Made by a program: the position numbers and the translations under genes. The notes under the pieces were generated by a model that saw nothing but the letters and a program-made list of their open reading frames with translations, ran no database searches and was not told where the DNA came from. Shown piece after piece: positions 34,761 to 43,335 of a stretch of DNA of 64,000 nucleotides; position 1 is the stretch's first letter, and each line of letters opens with the position of its first letter. Location of the stretch: positions 51,384 through 115,383 of the forward strand of contig NZ_FXTI01000010.1 of assembly GCF_900182565.1 (NCBI RefSeq), written 5' to 3'. This DNA comes from Melghirimyces algeriensis. Lineage in GTDB: Bacteria > Bacillota > Bacilli > Thermoactinomycetales > DSM-45169.

Positions 34761-36899
34761 ATGAACGTTCATGGAGAAAACAGTTGGGATACACAGCGAG
34801 TCATTCAAAATTACAGAAATAAAATTCGCCATTTGAATCAAGTTATAGAGCAGATGATGGAAAAAGAACAAAAATATCAATTCTCACTAAATGAGAAGGA
34901 CCAAATTATCCAGCAGTTAGCAAATCAACAGCAGAAAGATCGAGAACAGCTTAAAAAATGGGAAAGCAGTTATGAACAGTGGCAATGGAGTTCAGATCGA
35001 GAACATGCAAGGATTGATCAGGAGAAGGCTTTACAAATGCTCCGAAAAGATCTTCGGATCAGTAAAGAACAAGTCAATCAGATTCGCAGGCAACAGGAGA
35101 GAGATCGAAAATTACGCAAACAGTTGGAGTCAGAACTTCAGGAAAAAACCAACCGTTTGAAAGAAAAAGAAGAGATGGAATACAAACTTCAACAGAAGTT
35201 GGAAGAGGGACGCCAGTATCTTAATCGATTGCAGGAAAAATATCATGCTGCGTTAATGGAAAAGGAAAAAGAGCTGCAAAATTGGAAAGATAAATATTCT
35301 GAAGCAGAAAGTTTATTTCAGAAAAATATGGATGACTTGAAACAAGAGCAATTTGCTTATCAGGAGCAGGAAAAAAAGTTACGGTCTCAGCTTGAAGAGA
35401 GCATGAGCAAGCGAGAGGAACAAGAAAAAGCGTATCGGAATGCTTTGTCGGAAAAGGAAAAGGAACTGCAAGAGGCACGAAAAGAACAAGAAACCTTGCA
35501 GAATCAATTGGAAGAAAGTTTACGTAAACTGCAAAGGCACCAGGAAGCGTACCAAGAGACTCTGTTAGCGAAGGAACAGGAGATGCAAAGGGAATGGGAA
35601 CAAAAAGAAGCGTTGCGTGCACAGTTGGAAGAGAGTATACGTAAACGGGAGAAGGAGGAAGCTTCGTACCAGGAGAATTTGTCTGCGAAGGAACAGGAGT
35701 TGCAGGAAGCACAAGAAGAACAGGAAACCTTGCGTGAGCAGCTGGAAGAAAAGATATATAACTGGGAAAAACGGGAGAATTGGTATCAGCAGCGCTTGTC
35801 TGTACAGGAGCAGGAATTGCAGAAAGTGCAGGAACAGCGGGATTCCTTGCGTACGCAATTGCAAAAAAGCATACGTAAGTGGGAAGAGCAGGAGTCTTCG
35901 TATCAGGAGAGCTTGTCGGCGAAAGAACGGGAGTTGCAAGAAGCACAGAAACAGCAGGAACTCTTGCATGAGCAATTGGAAGAAAGAATACATAAATTGG
36001 AAAAACAGGAAGCTTCATACCAGGAGAATTTGTCCGCAAAGGAACAGAAGTTGCAGGAAGTACAGAGACAGCAGGAACTTTTGCATGAGCAATTGGAAGA
36101 AAGCATACGAAAGCGGAAACAGCAGGAGTCTTCATTTCAAGAGAGTTTGTCGGCGAAGGAACGCGAGTTGCAGGAAGCACGAGAAGAACAGAAAACCTTG
36201 CATGAACAATTGAACGAGAGCAAGCATCAACTGCAAAATTACCAGGAATCATATCAGGAAGCTCTGTATGCCAAGGAACAAGAATTGCAGAGAGAATGGG
36301 AACAAAAGGAAGCATTGCGTGTACAATTGGAAGAGAGTATGCAGAAGCGAGAGAAGCAAGAAGCTTCCTACCAGGAAACGTTATCCAAAAAGGAGCAGGA
36401 ATTGCAGAGAGCGAGGGAAGAACTGAAGGCATTAAATAGACAATTACAACAAAAAACGAGCAAGCAGGAGAAAGAGGAAGCTTCATACCAAGAGGCTTTA
36501 TTCGCGAAAGAACAAGAGTTGCAGGAAGCGAGAGAAAAGCAGGAATCTTTGTGTTCACAGTTAGAGGAAACCATGCGTGAACTTAGAAAGCATCAGAAAG
36601 CCTTTCAGGAAAATTTGTCAATGAAGGACAAAGAGCTGCAAACACAGCGACAGCAGAAAGAAGAAATGTGGACTCAGCTGGAAGAAAACTCTCGTGAACT
36701 CAGAAAGCATCAAGAAGCATTCCAAAGAGCACTGTTAGTAAAGGAAAAGGAATTAAAGGACCTGAGAGAACAATTGGCAGAAAAAGAACAACATCTCAGC
36801 GAACTAAAACACCAATTGGAAATCTGTTGGAAAAAGATAAACAGAAGAAGTCAGGAAGTATCAAAAGGGTCACTTCTGTGGAGTGATCAAAGGGAATAA
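34761..36899 (+). CDS. Large coiled-coil protein with 39-residue tandem repeats
   Basis: 712 residues, almost wholly Glu/Gln/Lys/Arg/Leu in heptads. No signal peptide, no membrane helix and no catalytic motif. After about 210 residues of irregular coiled coil come twelve 39-residue units (35391-36794), each like LEESIRKREKEEASYQENLS then AKEQELQEAQEEQETLREQ. 39 is not a multiple of seven, so hendecad or skip positions are expected. Site GAGGAGG before the ATG. Possibly a cytoplasmic filament or scaffold such as a spore-coat morphogen; not recognised as a named protein. Confidence 0.75.
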   Translation: MNVHGENSWDTQRVIQNYRNKIRHLNQVIEQMMEKEQKYQFSLNEKDQIIQQLANQQQKDREQLKKWESSYEQWQWSSDREHARIDQEKALQMLRKDLRISKEQVNQIRRQQERDRKLRKQLESELQEKTNRLKEKEEMEYKLQQKLEEGRQYLNRLQEKYHAALMEKEKELQNWKDKYSEAESLFQKNMDDLKQEQFAYQEQEKKLRSQLEESMSKREEQEKAYRNALSEKEKELQEARKEQETLQNQLEESLRKLQRHQEAYQETLLAKEQEMQREWEQKEALRAQLEESIRKREKEEASYQENLSAKEQELQEAQEEQETLREQLEEKIYNWEKRENWYQQRLSVQEQELQKVQEQRDSLRTQLQKSIRKWEEQESSYQESLSAKERELQEAQKQQELLHEQLEERIHKLEKQEASYQENLSAKEQKLQEVQRQQELLHEQLEESIRKRKQQESSFQESLSAKERELQEAREEQKTLHEQLNESKHQLQNYQESYQEALYAKEQELQREWEQKEALRVQLEESMQKREKQEASYQETLSKKEQELQRAREELKALNRQLQQKTSKQEKEEASYQEALFAKEQELQEAREKQESLCSQLEETMRELRKHQKAFQENLSMKDKELQTQRQQKEEMWTQLEENSRELRKHQEAFQRALLVKEKELKDLREQLAEKEQHLSELKHQLEICWKKINRRSQEVSKGSLLWSDQRE
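35391..36794 (+). repeat. Twelve tandem 117-bp coding repeats
   Basis: Units start every 117 bases (35391, 35508, ... 36678), each at the codon for the first Leu of LEES/LEEN. The period is exact over twelve units with many silent and conservative differences, so the units are old rather than freshly amplified. Confidence 0.85.
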
Positions 36900-36960
36900 A
36901 AAATGTGGCTGATACAGAATTTGAATAATGATCTCATTTCGATCGTTTGTGTCGATCAAC

Positions 36961-37019
36961 CAAAAGTCTGTGAATCCTCTGTGAGCTTTTTATGAGATAG
37001 GGGATATCACAGACTTTTG
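36961..37019. repeat. Palindromic intergenic repeat, copy 1
   Basis: 13-bp arms CAAAAGTCTGTGA and TCACAGACTTTTG, extended inside by ATCC/GGAT. Same arms as copy 2 at 38239-38295. Lies between the coiled-coil gene and the Nudix gene; 36900-37185 holds no other supported feature. Confidence 0.75.
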
Positions 37020-37185
37020 ATGGCTTTAAGATATGGAAGAAAAAAGGATGTACAAGGCTGATATGCATGATAACACATGAATGTCAACGGAAGATAAATT
37101 CACATGATATTCGGGTCAATTTCGTATGATCAAAGCGTGTAAAATGATGTTCAGAAGGTTTTATTTTTGAGGGAGGTTTTATGGT

Positions 37186-37626
37186 GTGGAGAGAATCGAT
37201 GAATTAAAAGCAGGTGTTGCCGTTATTATTTTAAATGATGAAAATCAGGTTTTACTGCAGAAAAGAGCTGATGTAGGATTATGGGGGATTCCTTCAGGAC
37301 ATGTAGAAATCGGAGAAACCGTCTCTGAAGCAGCGATTAGGGAGGTCAAAGAGGAAACCAATTTAGATATAAGGATTAAAAAGCTGATTGGGGTATACTC
37401 CAATCCAGACTCTCAGGTATTTGTGTACCCTAATGGTAAAACCGTTCATTTTATCACAACCTGTTTTCTTGCTGAAATTACAGGTGGACAGCTAAGGTGT
37501 AATTCAGATGAATCACTTGAAATAAAGTTTTTTGGACAACAAAACTTACCGAAAGACCTGCTGAAAATGCATCCTCGATGGTTAAAGGATGCACTTGCAG
37601 AAAGAGAGATGGCATTTATTCGTTAA
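37186..37626 (+). CDS. Nudix hydrolase
   Basis: 146 residues, GTG start behind GGGAGG. The Nudix box GHVEIGETVSEAAIREVKEE (G-x5-E-x7-RE-x2-EE) binds Mg. Family members hydrolyse nucleoside diphosphates linked to another group; the substrate is unknown. Followed by a terminator. Confidence 0.9.
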   Translation: MERIDELKAGVAVIILNDENQVLLQKRADVGLWGIPSGHVEIGETVSEAAIREVKEETNLDIRIKKLIGVYSNPDSQVFVYPNGKTVHFITTCFLAEITGGQLRCNSDESLEIKFFGQQNLPKDLLKMHPRWLKDALAEREMAFIR

Positions 37627-37662
37627 AGTGGCTTCTGTAATGGTATTGCGAAACGATTACAA

Positions 37663-37692
37663 TGCTTGGACATCGATCCAAGCACTTTTTTA
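37663..37692 (+). terminator. Terminator of the Nudix gene
   Basis: TGCTTGGA-CATCGA-TCCAAGCA then C and T6. Confidence 0.8.
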
Positions 37693-37770
37693 TGCATGGT
37701 GATCCAATCCGTCAATAAACATTGAACCGTAAAGAGATACGGATATCTAAAAAGAGCAGACACTCATACA

Positions 37771-37799
37771 TTGACAATGATAATTGTTCTCATTATAAT
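37771..37799 (+). promoter_or_regulatory. Consensus promoter with Fur-like box
   Basis: TTGACA (37771-37776), 17-bp spacer, TATAAT (37794-37799). The spacer reads ATGATAATTGTTCTCAT, matching the 7-1-7 Fur box (TGATAAT-N-ATTATCA) fully on the left and at five of seven bases on the right. Iron-dependent repression of the monooxygenase gene follows. Confidence 0.78.
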
Positions 37800-37836
37800 A
37801 TAAATCAGAAAATCCCGCCTGAAGGAGATATAAATA

Positions 37837-38154
37837 TTGTTTATTGAAACGATCACGATTCACGTAACAGAAGGATCATCCGAAAAAATAGTTGAGCGTT
37901 TCAGCCAGGAAGGGCCATTGGAAAAGGCAGAAGGTTTTATCGATATGAGTATCTTGGTCAAAGATCAAAGAAGAGGGGATGAGGAGGTAATCATCCTCAT
38001 TCGTTGGGAATCCAAAGAAGCGTGGAAAAACTGGGAGAAAAGTGAACCTCATCTTGAGATGCACCGAAAGAGCAGAGGGAAGCCGAAACCTGAATATGTG
38101 ATCAATCGTCAGCATCATGTGTATGAAGTGAAAGCGACAAAGACGGGAAGGTAA
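37837..38154 (+). CDS. Antibiotic-biosynthesis-monooxygenase fold protein, HmoA/IsdG-like
   Basis: 105 residues, TTG start behind GAAGGAG. Dimeric ABM ferredoxin-like fold: MFIETITIHVTEGSSEKIVE, GFIDMSILVKDQ, EVIILIRWESKEAWKNWEKS, HLEMHR. Family members such as HmoA and IsdG open heme to release iron. The iron-box promoter supports that role here. IsdG-type catalytic residues cannot be assigned with certainty. Confidence 0.82.
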   Translation: MFIETITIHVTEGSSEKIVERFSQEGPLEKAEGFIDMSILVKDQRRGDEEVIILIRWESKEAWKNWEKSEPHLEMHRKSRGKPKPEYVINRQHHVYEVKATKTGR

Positions 38155-38238
38155 AGTGGAGCATCTGTCTCCCCATGGCTAATAAAATGATACCTCTGAT
38201 TGAATGAATGTTTATTATGGTATGAACATGTAAGTGAT

Positions 38239-38295
38239 CAAAAGTCTGTGATTTCTCCGAATTTTTTAGTAAGATGGAGAAGTCACAGACTTTTG
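38239..38295. repeat. Palindromic intergenic repeat, copy 2
   Basis: CAAAAGTCTGTGA and TCACAGACTTTTG arms identical to copy 1; inner extension TTCTCC/GGAGAA. Located between the HmoA-like gene and rtcB; may double as a terminator. Confidence 0.75.
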
Positions 38296-38380
38296 TTTCA
38301 TCTTTTTAAGAAACTTCTTCAAAGGTGAAGGATAAAAAAATGTACGGAACAGGAAGTTTGAGGAGATGGAGATTGATCTG

Positions 38381-39835
38381 ATGGAAACAAGAAAGGAAAA
38401 AAGGGAAATGTATATCGATCATGGACACAACCATAAAGAACTGAAACTAAGAAACGGAACCCTTCATGTTTTTGCCAATGATGAGGTGTTTAATAACCTG
38501 GATGCCAAAGTTTATGAAATGGCAGATAATAATTTGATGATTCCACGAGCGGTTCATATGAGTTATACACCGGACGCCCATGTTGGCATCGGAACCTGTA
38601 TTGGAACGACTGCGGTTTGGGAGATGAAAGATGGTTTTGTTTCTCCGTCCATTGTAGGCTCGGATATCGGCTGTGGAATGCGGGTTCACCTCACTCCGCT
38701 GTCCAAGGATGACATTCAGGATAAAAAGATTCGCCGGGAGCTGATTCAGGCTGTAGAAAAAGTGGTGCCGGTCAATGAGCGATCCGCTTCCCATTACGGC
38801 GATATCGATATGGAAAAAGTGGTGACCAGCGGCATCAAGGGATTGCCCAATAAATATATCCCGGACGCATATACGCCCAGTAAAAAGCGCTCCCTTACCC
38901 ATGTTGAAAATGCCACCTTTACCTTTGACACAGATTATTTACAACATATTCATCCCAAACAATGGTCCCGCGGGAAAAAGCAAATCGGCACACTGGGAGG
39001 CGGGAATCATTTTATAGAAATCCAGGTTGTGGAGGTGGACGAGGGGCATCGGGATCTTGCCAAGCGATGGGGGTTGATCGACGGTCAGGTAGTCGTTATG
39101 ATCCACTCCGGCTCACGGGCCTGGGGTGCACTGATGGGTCGGGATTACAAGAAAGATTTTCAGAGGTTGATGCATAAATGGGGGGTTGGAACGTCAGATC
39201 CCAATCTAGTTTTTGCCCCCATTGAGACTGATGAGGGAATGCGATACCTGAACCTGATGTATTCTGCACTCAATTATGCCGTTACCAACCGTCATATGCT
39301 GGCCTACGGAGTTCAGGAAGGCTTTAAGGACGTTTTCGGTTCCGACTTTGAAATGCCGGTTCTCTATGATTTAATGCACAACTACGCTCTTAAGGAACCT
39401 CACCGGAACCGTTCCATGCTTGTCCATCGAAAAGGGACCACCCGTGCATTGCCACCTGGCCATTTTCTGAATGCCGCTCCATATAAAGAGACCGGACACC
39501 CGGTTTTGATTCCAGGCTCCATGGGTACAGCCAGTTATATTCTTGTGGGAAGAGAAGAGGGAGTCAAGAACTTTTACTCCGTCTGTCACGGCGCGGGAAG
39601 AATCCGTTCTCGACGGGCTACGAAACAAGCGGTAACAGTAGATGAGTTTGCTTCTTCCATGAAGGTGGGGACTGATGAGGAAATTTTGGTAAATCATCGC
39701 ACATTGGAGCGCATTCTGGATGAATGTCCACAGGCTTATAAAGACGTGGACCATATTATTGACTCGGTGGTTGGAGCCAATCTCGCTTCCGTTGTCGCTC
39801 GTTGTCGTCCCATGGCTGTTATTAAAGGGGTATAA
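38381..39835 (+). CDS. rtcB: RtcB-family RNA-splicing ligase
   Basis: About 484 residues from ATG 38381 (GGAG nine bases upstream; an ATG at 38366 is possible). Manganese and GMP-site motifs are visible: PDAHVGIGTCIG, VGSDIGCGMRVHL (metal Cys), TLGGGNHFIEIQ, HSGSRAWG, and near the end the guanylylated His region FYSVCHGAGRIRSRRA. The family seals RNA 3'-phosphate or cyclic-phosphate ends to 5'-OH. A DUF6881 gene follows five bases later. Confidence 0.92.
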   Translation: METRKEKREMYIDHGHNHKELKLRNGTLHVFANDEVFNNLDAKVYEMADNNLMIPRAVHMSYTPDAHVGIGTCIGTTAVWEMKDGFVSPSIVGSDIGCGMRVHLTPLSKDDIQDKKIRRELIQAVEKVVPVNERSASHYGDIDMEKVVTSGIKGLPNKYIPDAYTPSKKRSLTHVENATFTFDTDYLQHIHPKQWSRGKKQIGTLGGGNHFIEIQVVEVDEGHRDLAKRWGLIDGQVVVMIHSGSRAWGALMGRDYKKDFQRLMHKWGVGTSDPNLVFAPIETDEGMRYLNLMYSALNYAVTNRHMLAYGVQEGFKDVFGSDFEMPVLYDLMHNYALKEPHRNRSMLVHRKGTTRALPPGHFLNAAPYKETGHPVLIPGSMGTASYILVGREEGVKNFYSVCHGAGRIRSRRATKQAVTVDEFASSMKVGTDEEILVNHRTLERILDECPQAYKDVDHIIDSVVGANLASVVARCRPMAVIKGV

Positions 39836-39840
39836 TAGGA

Positions 39841-40122
39841 ATGAATATGCGCTATATCCTTTGCCATTGGATTCAAGAAGATTTGGATGAACCGGTCAAG
39901 ATCTACTCAGAGGTGGATGAAGAGGGACATGAGTTAAGAAAAGTAGAGGTATATCGTGATGGTACAGCTGATTACGCTACGCAGGAAGTTGCCGTGGGTC
40001 AAGCTGGATTGGCATTGATTCTGTTTCCGTCTATAGAGGAGATCAACATGGATTCAGAAACCGTTGCAGAAGAAATCTCACCCGCCGAGTTCAAAAATAT
40101 ATGGAAAAAATACGTAGGATAA
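39841..40122 (+). CDS. DUF6881-like protein
   Basis: 93 residues, starting MNMRYILCHWIQEDLDEPV. Pattern YSEVDEEGHELRKVEVYRDG ... IEEIN ... EISPAEFKNIWKKY fits DUF6881, often found as an immunity-like or stand-alone small protein. Five bases after rtcB, so co-transcribed. Function unknown. Confidence 0.75.
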   Translation: MNMRYILCHWIQEDLDEPVKIYSEVDEEGHELRKVEVYRDGTADYATQEVAVGQAGLALILFPSIEEINMDSETVAEEISPAEFKNIWKKYVG

Positions 40123-40266
40123 CTGTGGGGCCATCTTTAGCGGGAAGGTGCTTGGGTATATAACTCCATAAAATAGCTGGTATTATTTGTACACAGTTGC
40201 TTAATCAAAGCATCCGCCTCTTCAAGACAGAAGATGAAGGTTCCAATCCTTCCCACAGTCCACGGA

Positions 40267-40303
40267 CACCCTCCAATTTGCAGTAAGCGAATGGGAGGGT
40301 TTC
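40267..40303 (+). terminator. Terminator-like hairpin
   Basis: ACCCTCC / GGAGGGT, with ATTTGC / GCGAAT inside, followed by TTTC. In the 410-base gap 40123-40535 this is the only structure I can support. Confidence 0.55.
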
Positions 40304-40535
40304 TATATGAAAGTTAGAAGTTGTTGGATCATTTGAAAAACCGTTTATATCATCAAATGATACGGATAAAGATTGTTTTGATTACATAACGAATCTAGTA
40401 TGTTAAATCGTTATCCATCCGTTCAAAGCCTTGCAGGTCGTACCTCACACTAAAAATGTACAATCTGCTGATCGGTTCCAAATGTCCTATTGCCACGGTT
40501 TTATTTGCTTTAACCTCAAATAGGAAAGGTGAAGT

Positions 40536-41255
40536 GTGAATATGATGAAACCTATTGGAAGCGTGAAAAAATTGTGGTCTTATCCGGTGAAATCCTTGTT
40601 GGGACAAACACAGAGCGAAGTCATGATTGAACCCAGAGGGGTTGTCGGTGATCGTCGCTATGCCATTAGGGATGTTAATGGCAAGTTGGGGAGCGGTAAG
40701 ACAACCAAACGCTTTCAAAGGATTGCGGGTTTGTTTGAGCTACAGGCACATGTTGATGGTGACCAACCGGTAATCACTTTTCCTGATGGGGAATCGATCC
40801 GTGAAGGTGATCCCAACATGGATCTCCGTTTAAGCGATTTTTTGGGTCAAAAGGTGACACTGGTGAAAGAGCAAGACCGTTCCCATTTTGATGAGGCTCC
40901 GATTCATATGATCACTACTGCGGCAATGAAGTGGTTAAAAACGGAGTTACCTTCTTCAGTGATCGATGAGCGCCGCTTTCGGCCCAATATTGTCATTCAA
41001 ACGAATGGCGATCAACCGGTGGAGCATTACTGGGTGGGACAAAGGGTGCATCTGGGTGAAGTGGTACTGGAAGTGATCGGTTTGACAAAACGTTGTGTCA
41101 TGACCACAATGCAACAACCCCAATTACCACGGGACCCGGCTGTTCTGAAACAGATCAGTCAAGGAGCCGATGCAAACTTGGGCGTTTATGCCAAGGTTCT
41201 GAAACCGGGCAAATTGTGTACAGGAGATCATGTTGAGATCGCAGAACGCTTTTAG
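40536..41255 (+). CDS. MOSC domain protein
   Basis: 239 residues. N-terminal beta-barrel (VKKLWSYPVKSLLG, VVGDRRYAIRDVNG) and C-terminal MOSC domain (RRFRPNIVIQTNGD, VIGLTKRCVMTTM with the conserved Cys, LGVYAKVLKPGKL). MOSC proteins handle sulfur bound to molybdenum cofactor or reduce N-hydroxylated compounds. GTG start at 40536; ATG 40542 is an alternative. No molybdoenzyme gene adjoins it. Confidence 0.88.
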   Translation: MNMMKPIGSVKKLWSYPVKSLLGQTQSEVMIEPRGVVGDRRYAIRDVNGKLGSGKTTKRFQRIAGLFELQAHVDGDQPVITFPDGESIREGDPNMDLRLSDFLGQKVTLVKEQDRSHFDEAPIHMITTAAMKWLKTELPSSVIDERRFRPNIVIQTNGDQPVEHYWVGQRVHLGEVVLEVIGLTKRCVMTTMQQPQLPRDPAVLKQISQGADANLGVYAKVLKPGKLCTGDHVEIAERF

Positions 41256-41326
41256 ATAGATTGTTTTTCTCTTTGCAATTTTTCATCTGATTCGATATGA
41301 TGGAAAAAACAATGGAAAGGAGGGAA

Positions 41327-41455
41327 ATGACCTTGCGCAACGGAATATGCCTTTGCTGGTTTGGAATGGTTGTTGTAAATATCATCCATGTTTTTGCCGC
41401 ACACGGGGTACGTATGCCCTTTTTCAGCCATTCGCATATTCCAGAAACCGCGTAA
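41327..41455 (+). CDS. Leader peptide of the ABC-F gene (42 aa)
   Basis: ATG at 41327 with a strong AAAGGAGGG site. The 42 residues (MTLRNGICLCWFGMVVVNII ... ending HIPETA) are hydrophobic in the middle and fit no family. It ends 28 bases before a strong terminator that lies between it and the ABC-F gene. This arrangement, short translated ORF, terminator, ABC-F, is the one used for ribosome-stalling attenuation of antibiotic-resistance ABC-F genes. Confidence 0.6.
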   Translation: MTLRNGICLCWFGMVVVNIIHVFAAHGVRMPFFSHSHIPETA

Positions 41456-41483
41456 GGCTCTTCCCTGAACGGATGAAATAAAA

Positions 41484-41517
41484 AACCACAGGCGAGAGAT
41501 CTTGCCTGTGGTTTTTT
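41484..41517 (+). terminator. Attenuator before the ABC-F gene
   Basis: AAACCACAGGC / GCCTGTGGTTT stem followed by a T-run, 25 bases before the ABC-F start codon. Confidence 0.8.
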
Positions 41518-41541
41518 GTGTGCAAAAAAGGAGGATTTGGC

Positions 41542-43188
41542 ATGATGTTGTGTGCGGCAAACCAGGTAGCAAAAATGTGGGGTGGAAACTGGATTTTTCG
41601 GGATGTTTCTTTGGACATTCAGGAAAACGATCGGATTGGATTGGTCGGACCGAATGGATGCGGGAAAAGCACTTTGTTGAAGGTATTGGCGGGTGTGGAA
41701 ACTGTGGATCAGGGAAATGTATTCCTTAAAAAAGGAGCACGAGTGGGCTACCTCAGGCAAATGCCTGTTCAGCAGACAAAAAAGACGGTCAGACAAGTGT
41801 TGCTTACTGCCTTTTCCAATCTCATCTGCTTAAAGCGACGGATGGAGCAGTTGGAATCGGAGATGTCCAACCCGCATCTCGCATCAAATGAACTGGAACG
41901 AGCCCTCTCCCGTTATCAGTCCTGTCAGGAAGAATGGGAACGATATGGGGGATATGAAATCGAGGCCAAAGTGGAACGTGTTGTACGGGGGCTTCATCTG
42001 CCGCCAGACATTTTGGATCGTCCCTTTGAAGCGTTGAGTGGAGGGGAAAAGACCAAAGTGGAGTTGGGACGGGTGCTGTTGGAAGAGCCGGAATTGTTGC
42101 TGTTGGACGAACCTACCAACCATCTGGATCTGCGGGCGATTGAGTGGTTGGAGGAGATGATCCGTGCTTATCGGGGTGCTGTGTTGGTGGTTTCTCATGA
42201 TCGTTATTTCCTTGATCGTATTGCTACTTCCATCGTTGATTTGGAACATGGAGAAAGTGTCTACTATCCGGACTGTGGATATACCACGTTCCTTAAGCGT
42301 AAGGAAGAACAGCTACTGGCTGAGTTTCACACGTATAAGGAACAACAGAAGAAAATCAAAAAAATGAAAGAGGCCATCAAACGATTGCGTGACTGGGCCA
42401 GTCGTGCCAACAACGACAAAATGCACCGGCGCGCTTCCAGCATGGAAAAAGCACTGCATCGGATGGAGAAAATGGACCGACCACGCCTGGAGCGGAAAAC
42501 GATTGGATTGGCTTTTGGCATGGATTCCCGCAGTGGACAAGACGTATTCCGATGTGAGGAGGTTTATCACGAATATGGGGATACGATCGTATTGGATGGT
42601 GTCCATTTTCAGGTCCGGTTTGGTGAAAAAGTGGCCATCGTCGGGGAAAATGGATGTGGTAAGTCTACCTTGCTGAAAATTTTGTTAGGAGAGGTTGAAC
42701 CGGATTTGGGAAACGTGGTTCAGGGTCCATCCGTTCGGGTGGGCTATCTGTCTCAGCAGGGATGGGAAGGGGACGATGAGACAACCGTATTGGATGCTTT
42801 TCGCGAGGAAGTGGTGGTAGATGAAGGGCAGGCGCGTCAATTGTTAGCCCGTTTTTTCTTCTATGGATATGCTGTGTTCCGTAAAGTAAAGGATTTAAGC
42901 GGTGGAGAGCGGATGCGACTCCGTCTGGCACAGTTAATGCATCAGTCTTTCAATGTTTTGGTGCTGGATGAGCCTACCAACCATCTGGATCTTGACTCCC
43001 GTGAAGTGCTGGAAGAGGCTCTGGAAGCATTTCCTGGGACTGTTGTGGCGGTTTCCCACGATCGCTATTTTCTCAATAAATTGTTTGCCCCCACCTACTG
43101 GCTGCAAAATGGGCAGTTGTCCCGCTTTGAAGGCAATTATGATGAAATGAAGGCGGAGTGGAAACGGCGAGGCATATATCTGGAGTAG
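41542..43188 (+). CDS. ABC-F family ATPase, probable ribosome-protection or translation factor
   Basis: 548 residues from ATG 41542 (AAGGAGG). Two nucleotide-binding domains without membrane parts: Walker A GPNGCGKST and GENGCGKST, signatures LSGGEKTKVELGR and LSGGERMRLRLAQ, Walker B LLLLDEPTNHLDL and LVLDEPTNHLDLD. Between them is a basic linker (KIKKMKEAIKRLRDWASRAN) as in VmlR/MsrA-like and translational ABC-F proteins, which enters the ribosome E site. The leader and attenuator suggest induction by a ribosome-targeting antibiotic. Confidence 0.88.
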   Translation: MMLCAANQVAKMWGGNWIFRDVSLDIQENDRIGLVGPNGCGKSTLLKVLAGVETVDQGNVFLKKGARVGYLRQMPVQQTKKTVRQVLLTAFSNLICLKRRMEQLESEMSNPHLASNELERALSRYQSCQEEWERYGGYEIEAKVERVVRGLHLPPDILDRPFEALSGGEKTKVELGRVLLEEPELLLLDEPTNHLDLRAIEWLEEMIRAYRGAVLVVSHDRYFLDRIATSIVDLEHGESVYYPDCGYTTFLKRKEEQLLAEFHTYKEQQKKIKKMKEAIKRLRDWASRANNDKMHRRASSMEKALHRMEKMDRPRLERKTIGLAFGMDSRSGQDVFRCEEVYHEYGDTIVLDGVHFQVRFGEKVAIVGENGCGKSTLLKILLGEVEPDLGNVVQGPSVRVGYLSQQGWEGDDETTVLDAFREEVVVDEGQARQLLARFFFYGYAVFRKVKDLSGGERMRLRLAQLMHQSFNVLVLDEPTNHLDLDSREVLEEALEAFPGTVVAVSHDRYFLNKLFAPTYWLQNGQLSRFEGNYDEMKAEWKRRGIYLE

Positions 43189-43242
43189 GTTGGGGTTATA
43201 AAAAGGATTCCTGATCCGTAACATGGATACATGAAAGAGGTT

Positions 43243-43281
43243 GCTGACTTTCACTTGTTGTGAGTGAAAGTCAGCTTTTTT
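43243..43281. terminator. Terminator between ABC-F and the nuclease gene
   Basis: GCTGACTTTCACT / AGTGAAAGTCAGC then T7. Confidence 0.85.
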
Positions 43282-43335
43282 TGTATAAGAAGTCCGTTGC
43301 GTCGGGAGCCAGATCATATAGCAAACCGCAAGAGG

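Noticed and set aside
35221..36558. 445-codon open frame antisense to the coiled-coil gene
   Set aside because: It is the complement of a Glu/Gln/Lys-rich repeat, giving a repetitive Leu/Pro/Ser protein with no start signal; the plus-strand gene has a good ribosome site and a sensible coiled-coil pattern.
40123..40535. Regulatory RNA in the gap before the MOSC gene
   Set aside because: Only one terminator-like hairpin is evident; no riboswitch motif or supported frame was found.
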